Below, piece by piece: positions 17,529 through 26,589 of a stretch of 37,914 nucleotides of DNA. The stretch spans positions 1 to 37,914 of the forward strand of contig CACFWD010000008.1 in assembly GCA_902569975.1 (NCBI GenBank), given 5' to 3'. The DNA is from an uncultured Pelagibacteraceae bacterium. Lineage in GTDB: Bacteria > Pseudomonadota > Alphaproteobacteria > Pelagibacterales > Pelagibacteraceae. The translations under genes were made by a program, and so were the position numbers. Within the stretch, counting starts at the first letter, position 1. The number at the start of each line of letters is the position of its first letter. The notes below the pieces were generated by a model, which had not been told where the DNA came from, did not search any database, and saw only the letters and a list, made by a program, of their open reading frames with translations.

Positions 17529-18119
17529 TTATATATAAAATGTAATTATGCTCAAAAGAAGAAGCACTGACATAACATAATTAAATTGTTTAATAAATTT
17601 ATCATTTGTCGCAAATTTCCTCAAAAATTTACCTACAAAAGTCCATAAAGTAATACTCGTGACAGAAAACAAGAATGCAAGTATAACTATTTGTGTCGCA
17701 TACTTTATATAATTTTCACCTAATTCTACATATGTCGATACTACTATGATTGCTACTGTAACTCCTTTTGGATTCAAATATTGAAAAAAAAAGGTTTCAA
17801 TAAACTTAACTGGATTTTCTTTTTTTGTTTCACTCGTAGTTTCGGAGAATGCAATCTTATAGGCTAAATAAATCAAAAATAAAGTTCCAAGATATCTCAT
17901 AATTACTTGAATCAACGGAAATAGTTTAAAAATATTAATCAAGCCTATAGATAAAAATAAAACTAAAGAAGTAAAACCTAAAGTCACTCCAAGTATATGT
18001 GGAATTGTCTTTATTATACCAAAATTAAACCCTGAGTATGATGCAACAACATTATTTGGTCCGGGTGTGTATGCTGTTACAAACCAAAATAATGCTATTG
18101 ATAATATTTCAGGATGCAT
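17529..18119 (-). CDS. LysE/RhtB family amino acid exporter
   Basis: The protein has 196 residues with about six hydrophobic helices. The start region FVTAYTPGPNNVVASYSGFN is the family signature (P-G-P-N near residues 19-22), followed by GIIKTIPHILGVTLGF and the FFFQYLNPKGVTVAI segment after the central loop. LysE/RhtB proteins export amino acids or homoserine lactones across the inner membrane. No substrate can be assigned. The gene lies between csaA (three bases upstream) and acnA (three bases downstream). Confidence 0.85.
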   Translation of the reverse strand: MHPEILSIALFWFVTAYTPGPNNVVASYSGFNFGIIKTIPHILGVTLGFTSLVLFLSIGLINIFKLFPLIQVIMRYLGTLFLIYLAYKIAFSETTSETKKENPVKFIETFFFQYLNPKGVTVAIIVVSTYVELGENYIKYATQIVILAFLFSVTSITLWTFVGKFLRKFATNDKFIKQFNYVMSVLLLLSIITFYI

Positions 18120-18122
18120 AAA

Positions 18123-18464
18123 TTATGCGACAGGTAAACCATTTTCAGATTTTTGAGAGGGATGAACTAAAATCACTTTGCCATCTTTATCAATTGATCC
18201 TAAAATCAAAACTTGTGAAACAACTCCTGCAATATTTTTTTCAGGAAAATTACACACACCAATCACTTGTTTTCCTTTAAGATTTTCTTCATTATAAAAA
18301 TGAGTTATCTGGGCTGATGATTGTTTAACTCCTATTTTTACACCAAAATCAACCTCAATAACTAAAGACGGTTTCCTAGCTTTTTCATTTTTTTTTACTG
18401 AAATAACAGTTCCAACTCTAATATCAACTTTATCAAAATCTTCATAGGTTATTTGTGGTTTCAT
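18123..18464 (-). CDS. csaA: CsaA-like tRNA-binding domain protein
   Basis: The protein has 113 residues, essentially a single OB-fold tRNA-binding (EMAP-II/MetG C-terminal type) domain. Marks are FDKVDIRVGTVISV (about 9-22), KPSLVIEVDFGVKIGVKQSSAQIT (about 32-55), GKQVIGVCNFPEKNIAG and the closing HPSQKSENGLPVA. CsaA was described in Bacillus as a chaperone-like protein affecting secretion; free domains of this type bind tRNA. It is the first gene of the - strand run and is divergent from argE with only 25 bases between the start codons. Confidence 0.88.
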   Translation of the reverse strand: MKPQITYEDFDKVDIRVGTVISVKKNEKARKPSLVIEVDFGVKIGVKQSSAQITHFYNEENLKGKQVIGVCNFPEKNIAGVVSQVLILGSIDKDGKVILVHPSQKSENGLPVA

Positions 18465-18489
18465 AATTATAATATATATTTAATTAAAA

Positions 18490-19671
18490 ATGACTATAGA
18501 AGATAATTTATATAAAAAATCAATAAAGATTTTGACTGATCTTATTGCTTTTAAAACTGTTTCTGGCCAAGATAATAGTGAACTCATTAATTATTGTGAA
18601 AAAATACTTAATGACTCAGAAATTGAAACTTTCAAAGTTTATGATGAAAATAAAATAAGAGTTAATTTATTTGGAACTCTTAAAGCAAAAAAGACAAATG
18701 GAAAAAAACCAATCATACTATCGGGTCACACTGATGTAGTTCCTGTCTCAAAAGGTTGGAGCTCAGACCCTTTTACTGCAACTATTAAAGGTAATAAATT
18801 GTTTGGCAGAGGTTCTTGTGATATGAAAGGTTTTATAGCTTGTACTCTTGCTTACGCAAAAATCTTTAAAGAAAATAATTTAGATAGAGATATTCATTTT
18901 TGTTATACTTTTGATGAAGAGACAGCTTGTATTGGTGCACCATTGTTAATTAAAGAATTAAAAAAGAGAAATATCAAGAATGGAATTTGTATAATTGGTG
19001 AACCGACAAATATGAAAATAATTGAAGCTCATAAAGGAATGAACGAATATACAATTCATTTTGGTGGTTTAGCTGGACATAGTTCGAAACCACACAAAGG
19101 TGTAAATGCTATTGAATATGCTTCAAGATATGTGAATAAACTTTTAGATATTAGAAAAGAGTTAATTAAACGAGCTCCAAAAGACTGTATTTTTGACCCT
19201 CCACATTCTACTCTTTCTATCGGGGGAATTTCCGGTGGAATTGCACATAATGTAATTGCAGACAAATGTAAAGTTGAATGGGAAACTCGTCCTGTAAATA
19301 AATCTGATGCCGACTTTGTAACAAATGAAATTGATAAATTTGTTAATGAAAAATTATTGCCAAACATGAAAAAAATTTTTCCAGAATCCTTTATTAAAAA
19401 AGAAATTATAGGCGAAGTAATTGGATTTGAAAAATTAGATGAGTCTGAAGCTTGTGAGTTTGTAACAAGCATTACTGGTGATAATTCTAGAGAGGTTGTG
19501 TCTTTTGGAACAGAAGCAGGTTTATTTCAAGAAATCGGAATTAGTACTGTTGTTTGTGGTCCAGGATCTATCGAACAAGCACATAAAATTGATGAATATA
19601 TAGAACTTAATGAAATTAAAAAATGTCTTAAATTTTTAAATGGTGTTAAAGAAAAATCCTTATCTAATTAA
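18490..19671 (+). CDS. argE: Acetylornithine deacetylase-like M20 amidohydrolase
   Basis: The protein has 393 residues, near the family norm. M20 dinuclear zinc site: His80 in SGHTDVVP with Asp82, bridging Asp111 in GRGSCDMKGF, the catalytic Glu pair at DEE (142-144), the next acidic ligand in GEPTNMK, and the last His in EQAHKIDEY. The dimerisation lid starts at KGMNEYTIHFGG. ArgE releases acetate from N-acetylornithine in arginine synthesis; close M20 relatives act on other N-acyl amino acids. The next gene is on the opposite strand and overlaps by four bases at the stops. It shares its very short upstream region with csaA. Confidence 0.88.
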   Translation: MTIEDNLYKKSIKILTDLIAFKTVSGQDNSELINYCEKILNDSEIETFKVYDENKIRVNLFGTLKAKKTNGKKPIILSGHTDVVPVSKGWSSDPFTATIKGNKLFGRGSCDMKGFIACTLAYAKIFKENNLDRDIHFCYTFDEETACIGAPLLIKELKKRNIKNGICIIGEPTNMKIIEAHKGMNEYTIHFGGLAGHSSKPHKGVNAIEYASRYVNKLLDIRKELIKRAPKDCIFDPPHSTLSIGGISGGIAHNVIADKCKVEWETRPVNKSDADFVTNEIDKFVNEKLLPNMKKIFPESFIKKEIIGEVIGFEKLDESEACEFVTSITGDNSREVVSFGTEAGLFQEIGISTVVCGPGSIEQAHKIDEYIELNEIKKCLKFLNGVKEKSLSN

Positions 19672-21104
19672 TTTCTCCAACCACCTACAGCTTTAACTTC
19701 TAAAAATTCATCTAACCCATGTTGACCTGCTTCACGGCCAATACCTGAATGTTTAAATCCACCAAAAGGTGCATCAACAGCAATACCAGCTCCATTAACA
19801 TCAACCATTCCAGATCTTACTTTTCTTGAAACTCTTTTAACTTTTTCTGGGTCTTGAGTTTGAATATAATTTGTTAAACCATAAGGAGTATCATTTGCAA
19901 TTTTAATAGCTTCATCTTCATTTTCAAATGGTATAACTGATAGAACTGGGCCAAAAATTTCGGTTTTTGCAATATCCATATTATTGTTAACATCAGCAAA
20001 TACAGTAGGCTTTACAAAATATCCTTTTTCTAATCCTTTAGGTTTTCCTGGACCACCTGCAATTAATTTTGCTCCTTCGTCTATACCTTTTTTAATTAAA
20101 CTTTGTATCTTATTATATTGATTTTCAGAAATTACAGGCCCTATATGTTCCCCTTCTTTTTTTGGATCACCTACTTCAAAATTTTCTGTATATTTTTTTA
20201 ATCTTTCAATTGCTTCGTCATACATTGATTTTTCAACCAGCATTCTTGTTGGAGCATTACATGACTGTCCTGAATTTCTAAAACATCTTAATGCTCCTCT
20301 TTCTACTGCTTCAGGATCAGCATCTTTAAAAATTATATTTGCTCCTTTACCACCTAATTCTAAACTTACTCTTTTAAAATCTTTTGCAGCATTTTGTGAA
20401 ATCAAAGCTCCTGCTCTAGTTGATCCAGTAAATGAAATCATGTTTATATCTGGATGGCTGGTTAGAGCGTCACCCGTTGTTGCTCCATCTCCATTTACTA
20501 AATTAAATACTCCCGCTGGAAATTTAGTTTCATCTATAAGTTCTGCTAAAATCATTGAAGATAGAGGGGCAAGTTCGGAAGGTTTTAAAACCATTGTACA
20601 ACCAGCTGCTAATGCTGGCATCACCTTTAAACAAACTTGGTTCATTGGCCAGTTCCATGGCGTAATTAAAGCACACACACCTTTAGGCTCATATATGAGT
20701 CTTTGATTGGGAGCATGTTCTCCTAATGGTTTTTCAAATTCGAAATTCTTTAAATATTTTATGAAAGATTTTAAATGTGCAGCTCCGGTACCAGCCTGAA
20801 GTTTTGTTGCAAAATCTTTTGGAGCACCCATTTCAGTTGTAATTGCACTTGCAATATCTGCCCATCTTTTTTTATAATTTTCGTAAAGTTTTTCTAATAA
20901 TCTTACTCTTTCCTCTTTTGTTGAAAATGCCCAAGAACTATAAGCTTTTTTAGCAGCACTTATTGCATCACTAACATCCTCTTTATTACCTAAAGTTATT
21001 ACAGCACAGTTCTCTTCAGTAGCAGGATTAATTACTTTAATTTCTTCTTTACTTTTAGGAGTAATCCATTTTCCATTGATATAAAAATTTTTTTTATTTT
21101 CCAT
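19668..21104 (-). CDS. NAD(P)-dependent aldehyde dehydrogenase
   Basis: The protein has 478 residues. Catalytic Cys282 sits in NSGQSCNAPTR and general base Glu249 in SLELGGKGAN; the cofactor site shows ITPWNWPMNQ, KPSELAPLS and FTGSTRAG. The end APFGGFKHSGIGRE is typical. A purine-rich ribosome site (AGGAG) lies just before ATG 21104. The nearest upstream gene, 20 bases away, is the agmatinase-family gene, so the substrate may be an aldehyde from polyamine or guanidino-compound breakdown, such as 4-aminobutanal or 4-guanidinobutanal. That substrate link is inference; the family itself is broad. Confidence 0.88.
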   Translation of the reverse strand: MENKKNFYINGKWITPKSKEEIKVINPATEENCAVITLGNKEDVSDAISAAKKAYSSWAFSTKEERVRLLEKLYENYKKRWADIASAITTEMGAPKDFATKLQAGTGAAHLKSFIKYLKNFEFEKPLGEHAPNQRLIYEPKGVCALITPWNWPMNQVCLKVMPALAAGCTMVLKPSELAPLSSMILAELIDETKFPAGVFNLVNGDGATTGDALTSHPDINMISFTGSTRAGALISQNAAKDFKRVSLELGGKGANIIFKDADPEAVERGALRCFRNSGQSCNAPTRMLVEKSMYDEAIERLKKYTENFEVGDPKKEGEHIGPVISENQYNKIQSLIKKGIDEGAKLIAGGPGKPKGLEKGYFVKPTVFADVNNNMDIAKTEIFGPVLSVIPFENEDEAIKIANDTPYGLTNYIQTQDPEKVKRVSRKVRSGMVDVNGAGIAVDAPFGGFKHSGIGREAGQHGLDEFLEVKAVGGWRN

Positions 21105-21124
21105 AACAGACTCCTAACCCTTCT

Positions 21125-22084
21125 TTATTTTTTTGCAAACAAATTTGTTAATTCATAAACAATCGTTGCAGCTGCAAGTGAGGTCACTTCAGCGTGGTCA
21201 TATGCGGGTGATACTTCAACAACATCAGCAGAAATTAAATTCATCCCAGACAAACCTCTAATCACATTGACCATCTCTCTTGTAGTCATACCAGCTATTT
21301 CTGGTGTGCCAGTGCCAGGTGCAAATGCAGGATCTAAAACATCAATATCAATTGATAAGTATAATGGATTATTCCCTACTCTTTTTCTAATTCTTTCAGC
21401 AATTTTATCAGTCCCCTCAGTTTGAAATTCATCACAGTGTATTATTTTAAAACCAAAACTTTCATCATTTTTTATATCATTCCTGCTATATAAGGGACCT
21501 CTAATTCCAACATGCATTGAGGAGTCGTCTAAAAATAAATTTTCTTCTCTAGCTCTTCTAAAAGGAGTCCCATGTGTGTATGGTGCACCAAAGTAAGTAT
21601 CCCAAGTATCTAAATGCGCATCAAAATGAACTAGTGCAACTGGACCATTGTTAATTTTGTTTACTGCTTTAAGTAAAGGAAAAGCTATAGTATGATCTCC
21701 ACCTAAACTTATAATTCCACCAGTCTTTTTCAATAAGTCTGTAGCTCCTTCTTCTATTTGTTTAATTGCTTCATTTATATTGAATGGGTTACAGGCAATA
21801 TCTCCTGCATCAGCGACTTGCTGAACCTTAAAGGGTTCAACATCATAACTTGGGTGATAATTTGTTCTTAAATGTCTTGATGCTTGCCTAATACTTTGTG
21901 GACCAAATCTTGCTCCAGGTCTATAACTTGTACCTGCATCAAAAGGTATTCCAACGATAGCAACATCGCAATACTCAACGTCTCTCAACTCTGGTAACCT
22001 AGCAAAAGTTGAAGGCCCTGCAAATCTTGGTACCTTTGTTCCACTAACTGGTTGGATAGGCTCTTTATTACTTTTTTTTTTCAT
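21125..22084 (-). CDS. speB: Agmatinase/guanidino-acid ureohydrolase family protein
   Basis: ATG 22084 gives 319 residues; a TTG nine codons upstream is less likely. The ureohydrolase dimanganese site is complete: His131 in GGDHTIAF, Asp155, His157 and Asp159 in VHFDAHLDTWD, and the two Asp residues of SIDIDVLDPAFAPGTGTPE. The N-terminal GIPFDAGTSYRPGARFGPQ is typical of agmatinase-like members rather than arginase. The reaction is release of urea from agmatine to give putrescine, or from a guanidino acid such as 4-guanidinobutyrate. The aldehyde dehydrogenase immediately downstream supports a guanidino/polyamine catabolic pair. Substrate choice cannot be fixed from the sequence alone. Confidence 0.82.
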   Translation of the reverse strand: MKKKSNKEPIQPVSGTKVPRFAGPSTFARLPELRDVEYCDVAIVGIPFDAGTSYRPGARFGPQSIRQASRHLRTNYHPSYDVEPFKVQQVADAGDIACNPFNINEAIKQIEEGATDLLKKTGGIISLGGDHTIAFPLLKAVNKINNGPVALVHFDAHLDTWDTYFGAPYTHGTPFRRAREENLFLDDSSMHVGIRGPLYSRNDIKNDESFGFKIIHCDEFQTEGTDKIAERIRKRVGNNPLYLSIDIDVLDPAFAPGTGTPEIAGMTTREMVNVIRGLSGMNLISADVVEVSPAYDHAEVTSLAAATIVYELTNLFAKK

Positions 22085-22138
22085 CACAAAAACTCTATCA
22101 CATTCTAACAAATTGGAATATCTTCAATAATACTAATT

Positions 22139-22861
22139 ATGAAATTATTTAAGTTCATTTTATTGTGTTTATTTTTAATTTCTTCATCACAAGCGGATAC
22201 AATTTATCAATTAATAAAGATTCCAAATCTGGAAATCTACAATATTAAAACTGAAAATAAATTAAGATACTTGAATGCTAAACAAGCATTTACAATAGGT
22301 ATTGATAATAATATCAACTGTTTTAAATCATCAAAACAAGACCTAGATAGAAAATATAAGATCATTGAAAAAAATCTTAATAGATATTCCCAAAACTTTT
22401 TAAGAAAAATAAATTTAAAATACATTGTTATGTGTGAAGACTTATCAATCTCAGGTATCAACACTGCTGGAATACCTGATAATGTAATGAAAACTTTAAT
22501 TGTAGATATAAAGTTTAATGATAAATATTTTGAAAGGGTATTACATCATGAAGTTTTTCATATAATAAATGATAGTTACAAAGATGTATTCAATGAAAAA
22601 ATTTGGTCCAGTTTTAATCCTAAAGAGTTTAATTACGCAAAATGTTCAACCTGTACAAAAAAAATAGGATTAGACACATATTCTAAACCAGATGGGTTTA
22701 TAACTGAATACTCACGTTCAACAGCATCTGAAGATATGGCTGAGGTATTTTCTCATTTAATGCATGGGAATTTACCTGAAATTGTTGATCCTATTCTTAA
22801 AAAAAAAATAGAGTTCATCAAAAAAGGGCTCATAAAAATTGATGAAAATTTTATTTTATGA
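22139..22861 (+). CDS. Secreted putative zinc metallopeptidase (HExxH)
   Basis: The protein has 240 residues with a signal peptide (MKLFKFILLCLFLISSSQA, cut near Ala19), so it should act in the periplasm. His137-Glu138-x-x-His141 in VLHHEVFHIIN is a gluzincin/zincin-type motif. About 60 residues later SEDMAEVFSHL offers Glu198 or Glu202 as third ligand. Cys169 and Cys172 (CSTC) may form a disulfide or bind metal. I do not recognise a named family; marine homologues are usually called putative zinc-binding metallopeptidase. Its stop overlaps the start of the cyclophilin gene as ATGA, so the pair is cotranslated. It is divergent from speB with 54 bases between starts. Confidence 0.6.
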   Translation: MKLFKFILLCLFLISSSQADTIYQLIKIPNLEIYNIKTENKLRYLNAKQAFTIGIDNNINCFKSSKQDLDRKYKIIEKNLNRYSQNFLRKINLKYIVMCEDLSISGINTAGIPDNVMKTLIVDIKFNDKYFERVLHHEVFHIINDSYKDVFNEKIWSSFNPKEFNYAKCSTCTKKIGLDTYSKPDGFITEYSRSTASEDMAEVFSHLMHGNLPEIVDPILKKKIEFIKKGLIKIDENFIL

Positions 22862-23502
22862 TTGAAAAGATAAAAGCATCAAAATCTGAAAAAATAATAT
22901 TTTTATTTGTAGTAATTTTAGCTTTATTTTCAATTACATCTTTTATTTTACTAAAAGATAAATGTTTATTTGTTAAAAATTATGACCCAAATAAGATTAA
23001 TTTTGATAATCCAAATAATATAGCAATTCTAAACGTTGAATGTGGAAATGTAATTATAGAATTATATCCTGATATATCACCTATTGGAGTAGAAAGATTT
23101 AAAACTTTAGTTAAATCGAATGCTTATGATGATGTGGCATTTCACAGGGTTATTAAAGATAAACTTGTACAAGCTGGTGATTTAGAGTTTGGAAAAAAAG
23201 GAAACATTAATTATGGAAAAATTGGAACTGGAAAATCTGGTCTAGGCACGATCAAATCTGAAGTTAAGAAAAATTTTAACTACACTAAAGGAAGTGTAGG
23301 ATTAGCTCGATCTTTAAAATACAATACTGAAGATAGTCAATTTTTTATAATTCTTCAGGATGAACCTTTGTATGAAGGTGAATACACTCCTATTGGCAAA
23401 GTAATATTTGGCTTAGAAGCTTTAAAAAAAATTAAACACTTAGATAAATCTGAGTATGTTTTAAGGCCTGACTTTATAAATTCTCTTAGGTTATTTAATT
23501 GA
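22858..23502 (+). CDS. Membrane-anchored cyclophilin-type peptidyl-prolyl isomerase
   Basis: The protein has 214 residues. One N-terminal hydrophobic helix (about 13-32, IIFLFVVILALFSITSFILL) anchors it, and the rest is a cyclophilin domain: VIIELYPDISPIGVERFKTL, VAFHRVIKDKLVQAGD (catalytic Arg in FHR), GSVGLARS, DSQFFIIL and YTPIGKVIFGLEAL. Prolyl isomerases of this kind assist folding in the periplasm. Overlap with the upstream secreted peptidase fits an envelope role. The 3' end overlaps the FadN-like gene of the other strand by eight bases. Confidence 0.88.
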   Translation: MIEKIKASKSEKIIFLFVVILALFSITSFILLKDKCLFVKNYDPNKINFDNPNNIAILNVECGNVIIELYPDISPIGVERFKTLVKSNAYDDVAFHRVIKDKLVQAGDLEFGKKGNINYGKIGTGKSGLGTIKSEVKKNFNYTKGSVGLARSLKYNTEDSQFFIILQDEPLYEGEYTPIGKVIFGLEALKKIKHLDKSEYVLRPDFINSLRLFN

Positions 23503-25717
23503 TTAAAGGTTTTCCAGTTGCAAGAGTATGTTTAATTCTGTTTTGGGTTTGTTTAGTTTCAATTAATCTCATAAAAGCATCAAGCTCTAATTTAAACAAG
23601 TCATCTTCTGTAAGAATTTTATCACTCGTGGTCTCGCCACCACTTAATACATGAGCTAATTCTTTTGCTACTGTTAAACCATGATCTAATATAACTTTAT
23701 CATCATAAAGTTTTTCTAAGATCTTATTCATATCCTCTATAACCACTTTACCAGGTAAATTAAATGTAAGCTCATTAGGTGCTTTAAAGTCCTTGTTTTC
23801 ATTTAAGATTTTTTTTGATACTTCAAGTAAACTATTCCTGTTCATAATTTTCTTATTTTCAGGTAACAAGTATTTCAAGGGTTCTGCTTCAACTGGAGAG
23901 GTGGCTGTTCTACCATAGCCAATTATATCAAAAACTTTAAGAGGTGCATATTTAGGATCCTTTTTAGCCTCATCAGTATTTAACCATCTAGCTAACATTT
24001 CTTTACATCCACCTCCTGCAGGAATTAATCCAACAATAGTTTCTACTAATCCGATTACAATATTAGTATGTGAGGCTACGAAATTACTTTGTACTAAAAC
24101 TTCAAAACCTCCTCCTAAAGTTAAGCCTGATGGAGCAGATATAACTGGATATTTAGAGTACTTAAGATGTTTACAAGTTTCTTGAAAATATTTAATAAAT
24201 TTTTCTATAGATTTAAAATCATTCTTCTTCGCAAACTCCATTGTATAAGTTAAGTTAACACCAGCAGAAAATTGCATACTTTCATTTATTATTATTAAAG
24301 GTTTGTCGGTTGCTTTTTTAAGTGCATCCATCGAGTCATAATCGAGCGCATTAGCTTTGGTCGTAAACTCAACAATATTAAAATCATTAAATCTATAAAT
24401 AGAAGCTGAGTTATTGCCATCAATACTTGAAGCGGTTTTCTTAATTTTGCCTAAGGTTTGAATTGATGTATATTTTTGTCTTTCACCATAAAAATTTTCA
24501 TCTTTAGAATTAGATAAATTTTCTAAAAAGTTATTACCTTTATATTCATCGACTTTGTCAAAGAAATTTTTAACACCAATTTCCTCTAACATTTCAAAAG
24601 GTCCCTTTGCCCAATTGAATCCAAGTCTCATAGCCTCATCTATGTCATTAAATTCTTTAGTAATTTCAGGCACTAGTGATGAAGCGTATTTTATTATCTT
24701 AGATATTACTGACCAAGCATAATCACCATATTTATCTTTTCTATTAATTAGAGCCTTTAAATCTACTTTGTCTGACTTAATATCTATTTTTTGACTTATA
24801 GAATACTCACCAGTTTCAAGATTAATAGCTTCCATAACTTTTCCACTATCAGTCTTCTTCATTCGGTAGAAGCCACCTTTGCCTTTTCTTCCTGTATATC
24901 CAGTTTCAATTAATTTTTTTACTAAAGGAATTTCTTTAGCAACTTCATGGAACTCATCGGACTCAGGTAGTTCTTTGATAAAACTTTTTAAAACATCTGC
25001 CATTAAATCTATTCCGATCAAATCATATAATCCAAAAACTCCTGTTTTAGGTATACCCATAGGTCTTCCAAAAATTGCATCTGCTTCCTCAATAGAAAGT
25101 TTCATCTTAAATGCTTCCGTCATTGCAATTTGCATTGCGTACACACCTACTCTATTTCCTAGAAAACCTGGTGTATCATTACAAACAATTGCACCTTTAC
25201 CTAACTCAACTTCACAAAATTCTTTTAATTGATTTATTTTATTTAAATCATTGTCTTCATTTTTAACTATTTCTAGAAGACCCATGTATCTAACAGGATT
25301 AAAAAAATGAGTGATGCAAAAATCTTTTTTTTGATCTTTATTTAAATTTTGAGATAAAACTTTAATTGGGATTGAGGAAGTGTTTGATGAAACTATTGCT
25401 CCGTCTTTCCTGCTTTCAAAAATTTTATCATAAATTTGATGTTTAATATCAATTCTCTCAACTACAGCTTCAACAATCCAATCAGCATGTTTAACTACAT
25501 CAAAATCATCAGATATATTTCCAACTTTAATATTATCAATTTTTGTTTTATCAATTAATAAAGGTGGTCTTGATTTATGAATTCTTTCTCTAGCATTTTG
25601 ACTTATTTCAGTTTTTAAATCTAAAAGTGTAACAGGTATATTAGCATTACAAAGATGAGCAGCTATACCACTGCCCATTGTACCTGATCCAATAACTACT
25701 ACATTCTTAATTTTCAT
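23495..25717 (-). CDS. FadN-like 3-hydroxyacyl-CoA dehydrogenase / enoyl-CoA hydratase fusion
   Basis: The protein has 740 residues. The N-terminal half is 3-hydroxyacyl-CoA dehydrogenase: NAD site VVIGSGTMGSGIAAHLC (about 7-23), SNTSSIPI, the catalytic His in CITHFFNPVRYMG and the C-terminal HAD domain with NDTPGFLGNRVG. Residues about 440-700 are a crotonase domain with SAPSGLTLGGGFEVL and GLIPAGGGCKEML. HAD first and crotonase second is the FadN order seen in Bacillus, opposite to FadB of Escherichia coli. It would carry out two beta-oxidation steps. It is the last gene behind the ABC transporter, 12 bases after the second permease, so it may serve the imported compound or only share the transcript. 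Confidence 0.88.
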   Translation of the reverse strand: MKIKNVVVIGSGTMGSGIAAHLCNANIPVTLLDLKTEISQNARERIHKSRPPLLIDKTKIDNIKVGNISDDFDVVKHADWIVEAVVERIDIKHQIYDKIFESRKDGAIVSSNTSSIPIKVLSQNLNKDQKKDFCITHFFNPVRYMGLLEIVKNEDNDLNKINQLKEFCEVELGKGAIVCNDTPGFLGNRVGVYAMQIAMTEAFKMKLSIEEADAIFGRPMGIPKTGVFGLYDLIGIDLMADVLKSFIKELPESDEFHEVAKEIPLVKKLIETGYTGRKGKGGFYRMKKTDSGKVMEAINLETGEYSISQKIDIKSDKVDLKALINRKDKYGDYAWSVISKIIKYASSLVPEITKEFNDIDEAMRLGFNWAKGPFEMLEEIGVKNFFDKVDEYKGNNFLENLSNSKDENFYGERQKYTSIQTLGKIKKTASSIDGNNSASIYRFNDFNIVEFTTKANALDYDSMDALKKATDKPLIIINESMQFSAGVNLTYTMEFAKKNDFKSIEKFIKYFQETCKHLKYSKYPVISAPSGLTLGGGFEVLVQSNFVASHTNIVIGLVETIVGLIPAGGGCKEMLARWLNTDEAKKDPKYAPLKVFDIIGYGRTATSPVEAEPLKYLLPENKKIMNRNSLLEVSKKILNENKDFKAPNELTFNLPGKVVIEDMNKILEKLYDDKVILDHGLTVAKELAHVLSGGETTSDKILTEDDLFKLELDAFMRLIETKQTQNRIKHTLATGKPLIN

Positions 25718-25729
25718 TTGATTATTTTA

Positions 25730-26584
25730 CTATCGATTTATACCTCTAAGCCTTTCGGATCGTCTTCTTAAAAGCTCAGCGGTTACTAATATTAATGTCG
25801 ATAGTATTATTAAACAAGTCGCAACAGCTAGAATTGTTGGACTTAATTGTTCTCTTAAACCTGTCCACATTTGAATAGGTATAGTTGTATTTTCTAATCC
25901 CGCTAAAAACAAAACAACAACAACTTCATCAAATGAAGTCACGAATGCAAACAATCCACCTGAAATAACTCCAGGTAAAATTAATGGCAATGTAATTTTC
26001 ATAAAAGTATTAACTGGGTCACTGCCTAAACTTGCAGCAGCTCTAGTTACACTATGATCAAATCCTGAAAGTGTAGCGGTGACCGTGATAACAACAAATG
26101 GTGTTCCTAAAATTATATGGGCAAGAACAATACCTGTATGGGTTGCTGCCAAACCTGCTTTTGCCATAAAGAAAAATATTGCAACACCTGAAATAATTAA
26201 AGGTACGATCATTGGTGAAATTAAAACAGCCATTATCAAACCTTTGTAAGGCATATGTCTACTACTTAACCCTAGAGCGGCAACCGTTCCAAGTATCACT
26301 GAGCCTATTGTTGCAAAAATTGCGATAATAAAACTATTCTTCGCTGCTAATCCCCAAGGATTTTTAGTCCCATAGATCATGTCGTTATACCATCTTAAAG
26401 AAAAGGCATCAGGATCAAGTCTTTTCATCCCATCAGAGAAACTTAAAAATTCTTCTGCATTAAAAGATAATGGAAAGATTACAAATAAGGGCGCAATAAG
26501 AAAAAAGAAAACTGCACCACAAATTGTTAAATAAATATAATGCCAAATTCTATAATGTGGTTCTGTATATTTTGGTAAAGCCAT
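25730..26584 (-). CDS. Pot-type ABC transporter permease (PotC family)
   Basis: The protein has 284 residues with six hydrophobic helices. The coupling EAA loop reads AAASLGSDPVNTFMKITLPL (about 177-196), which contacts the ATPase. The order TM1, periplasmic loop with RWYNDMIYG, then TM2-6 fits the PotC/PotI family. It pairs with the larger permease six bases upstream, the binding protein and the ATPase to make one importer in the inner membrane. The Pot family carries polyamines and many other small organic cations or acids, so the substrate stays open. Confidence 0.88.
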   Translation of the reverse strand: MALPKYTEPHYRIWHYIYLTICGAVFFFLIAPLFVIFPLSFNAEEFLSFSDGMKRLDPDAFSLRWYNDMIYGTKNPWGLAAKNSFIIAIFATIGSVILGTVAALGLSSRHMPYKGLIMAVLISPMIVPLIISGVAIFFFMAKAGLAATHTGIVLAHIILGTPFVVITVTATLSGFDHSVTRAAASLGSDPVNTFMKITLPLILPGVISGGLFAFVTSFDEVVVVLFLAGLENTTIPIQMWTGLREQLSPTILAVATCLIILSTLILVTAELLRRRSERLRGINR

Positions 26585-26589
26585 CTTAA

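Noticed and set aside
23495..25717. FadB/FadJ
   Set aside because: The dehydrogenase domain is N-terminal and the crotonase C-terminal, the reverse of FadB/FadJ; it fits the FadN order.
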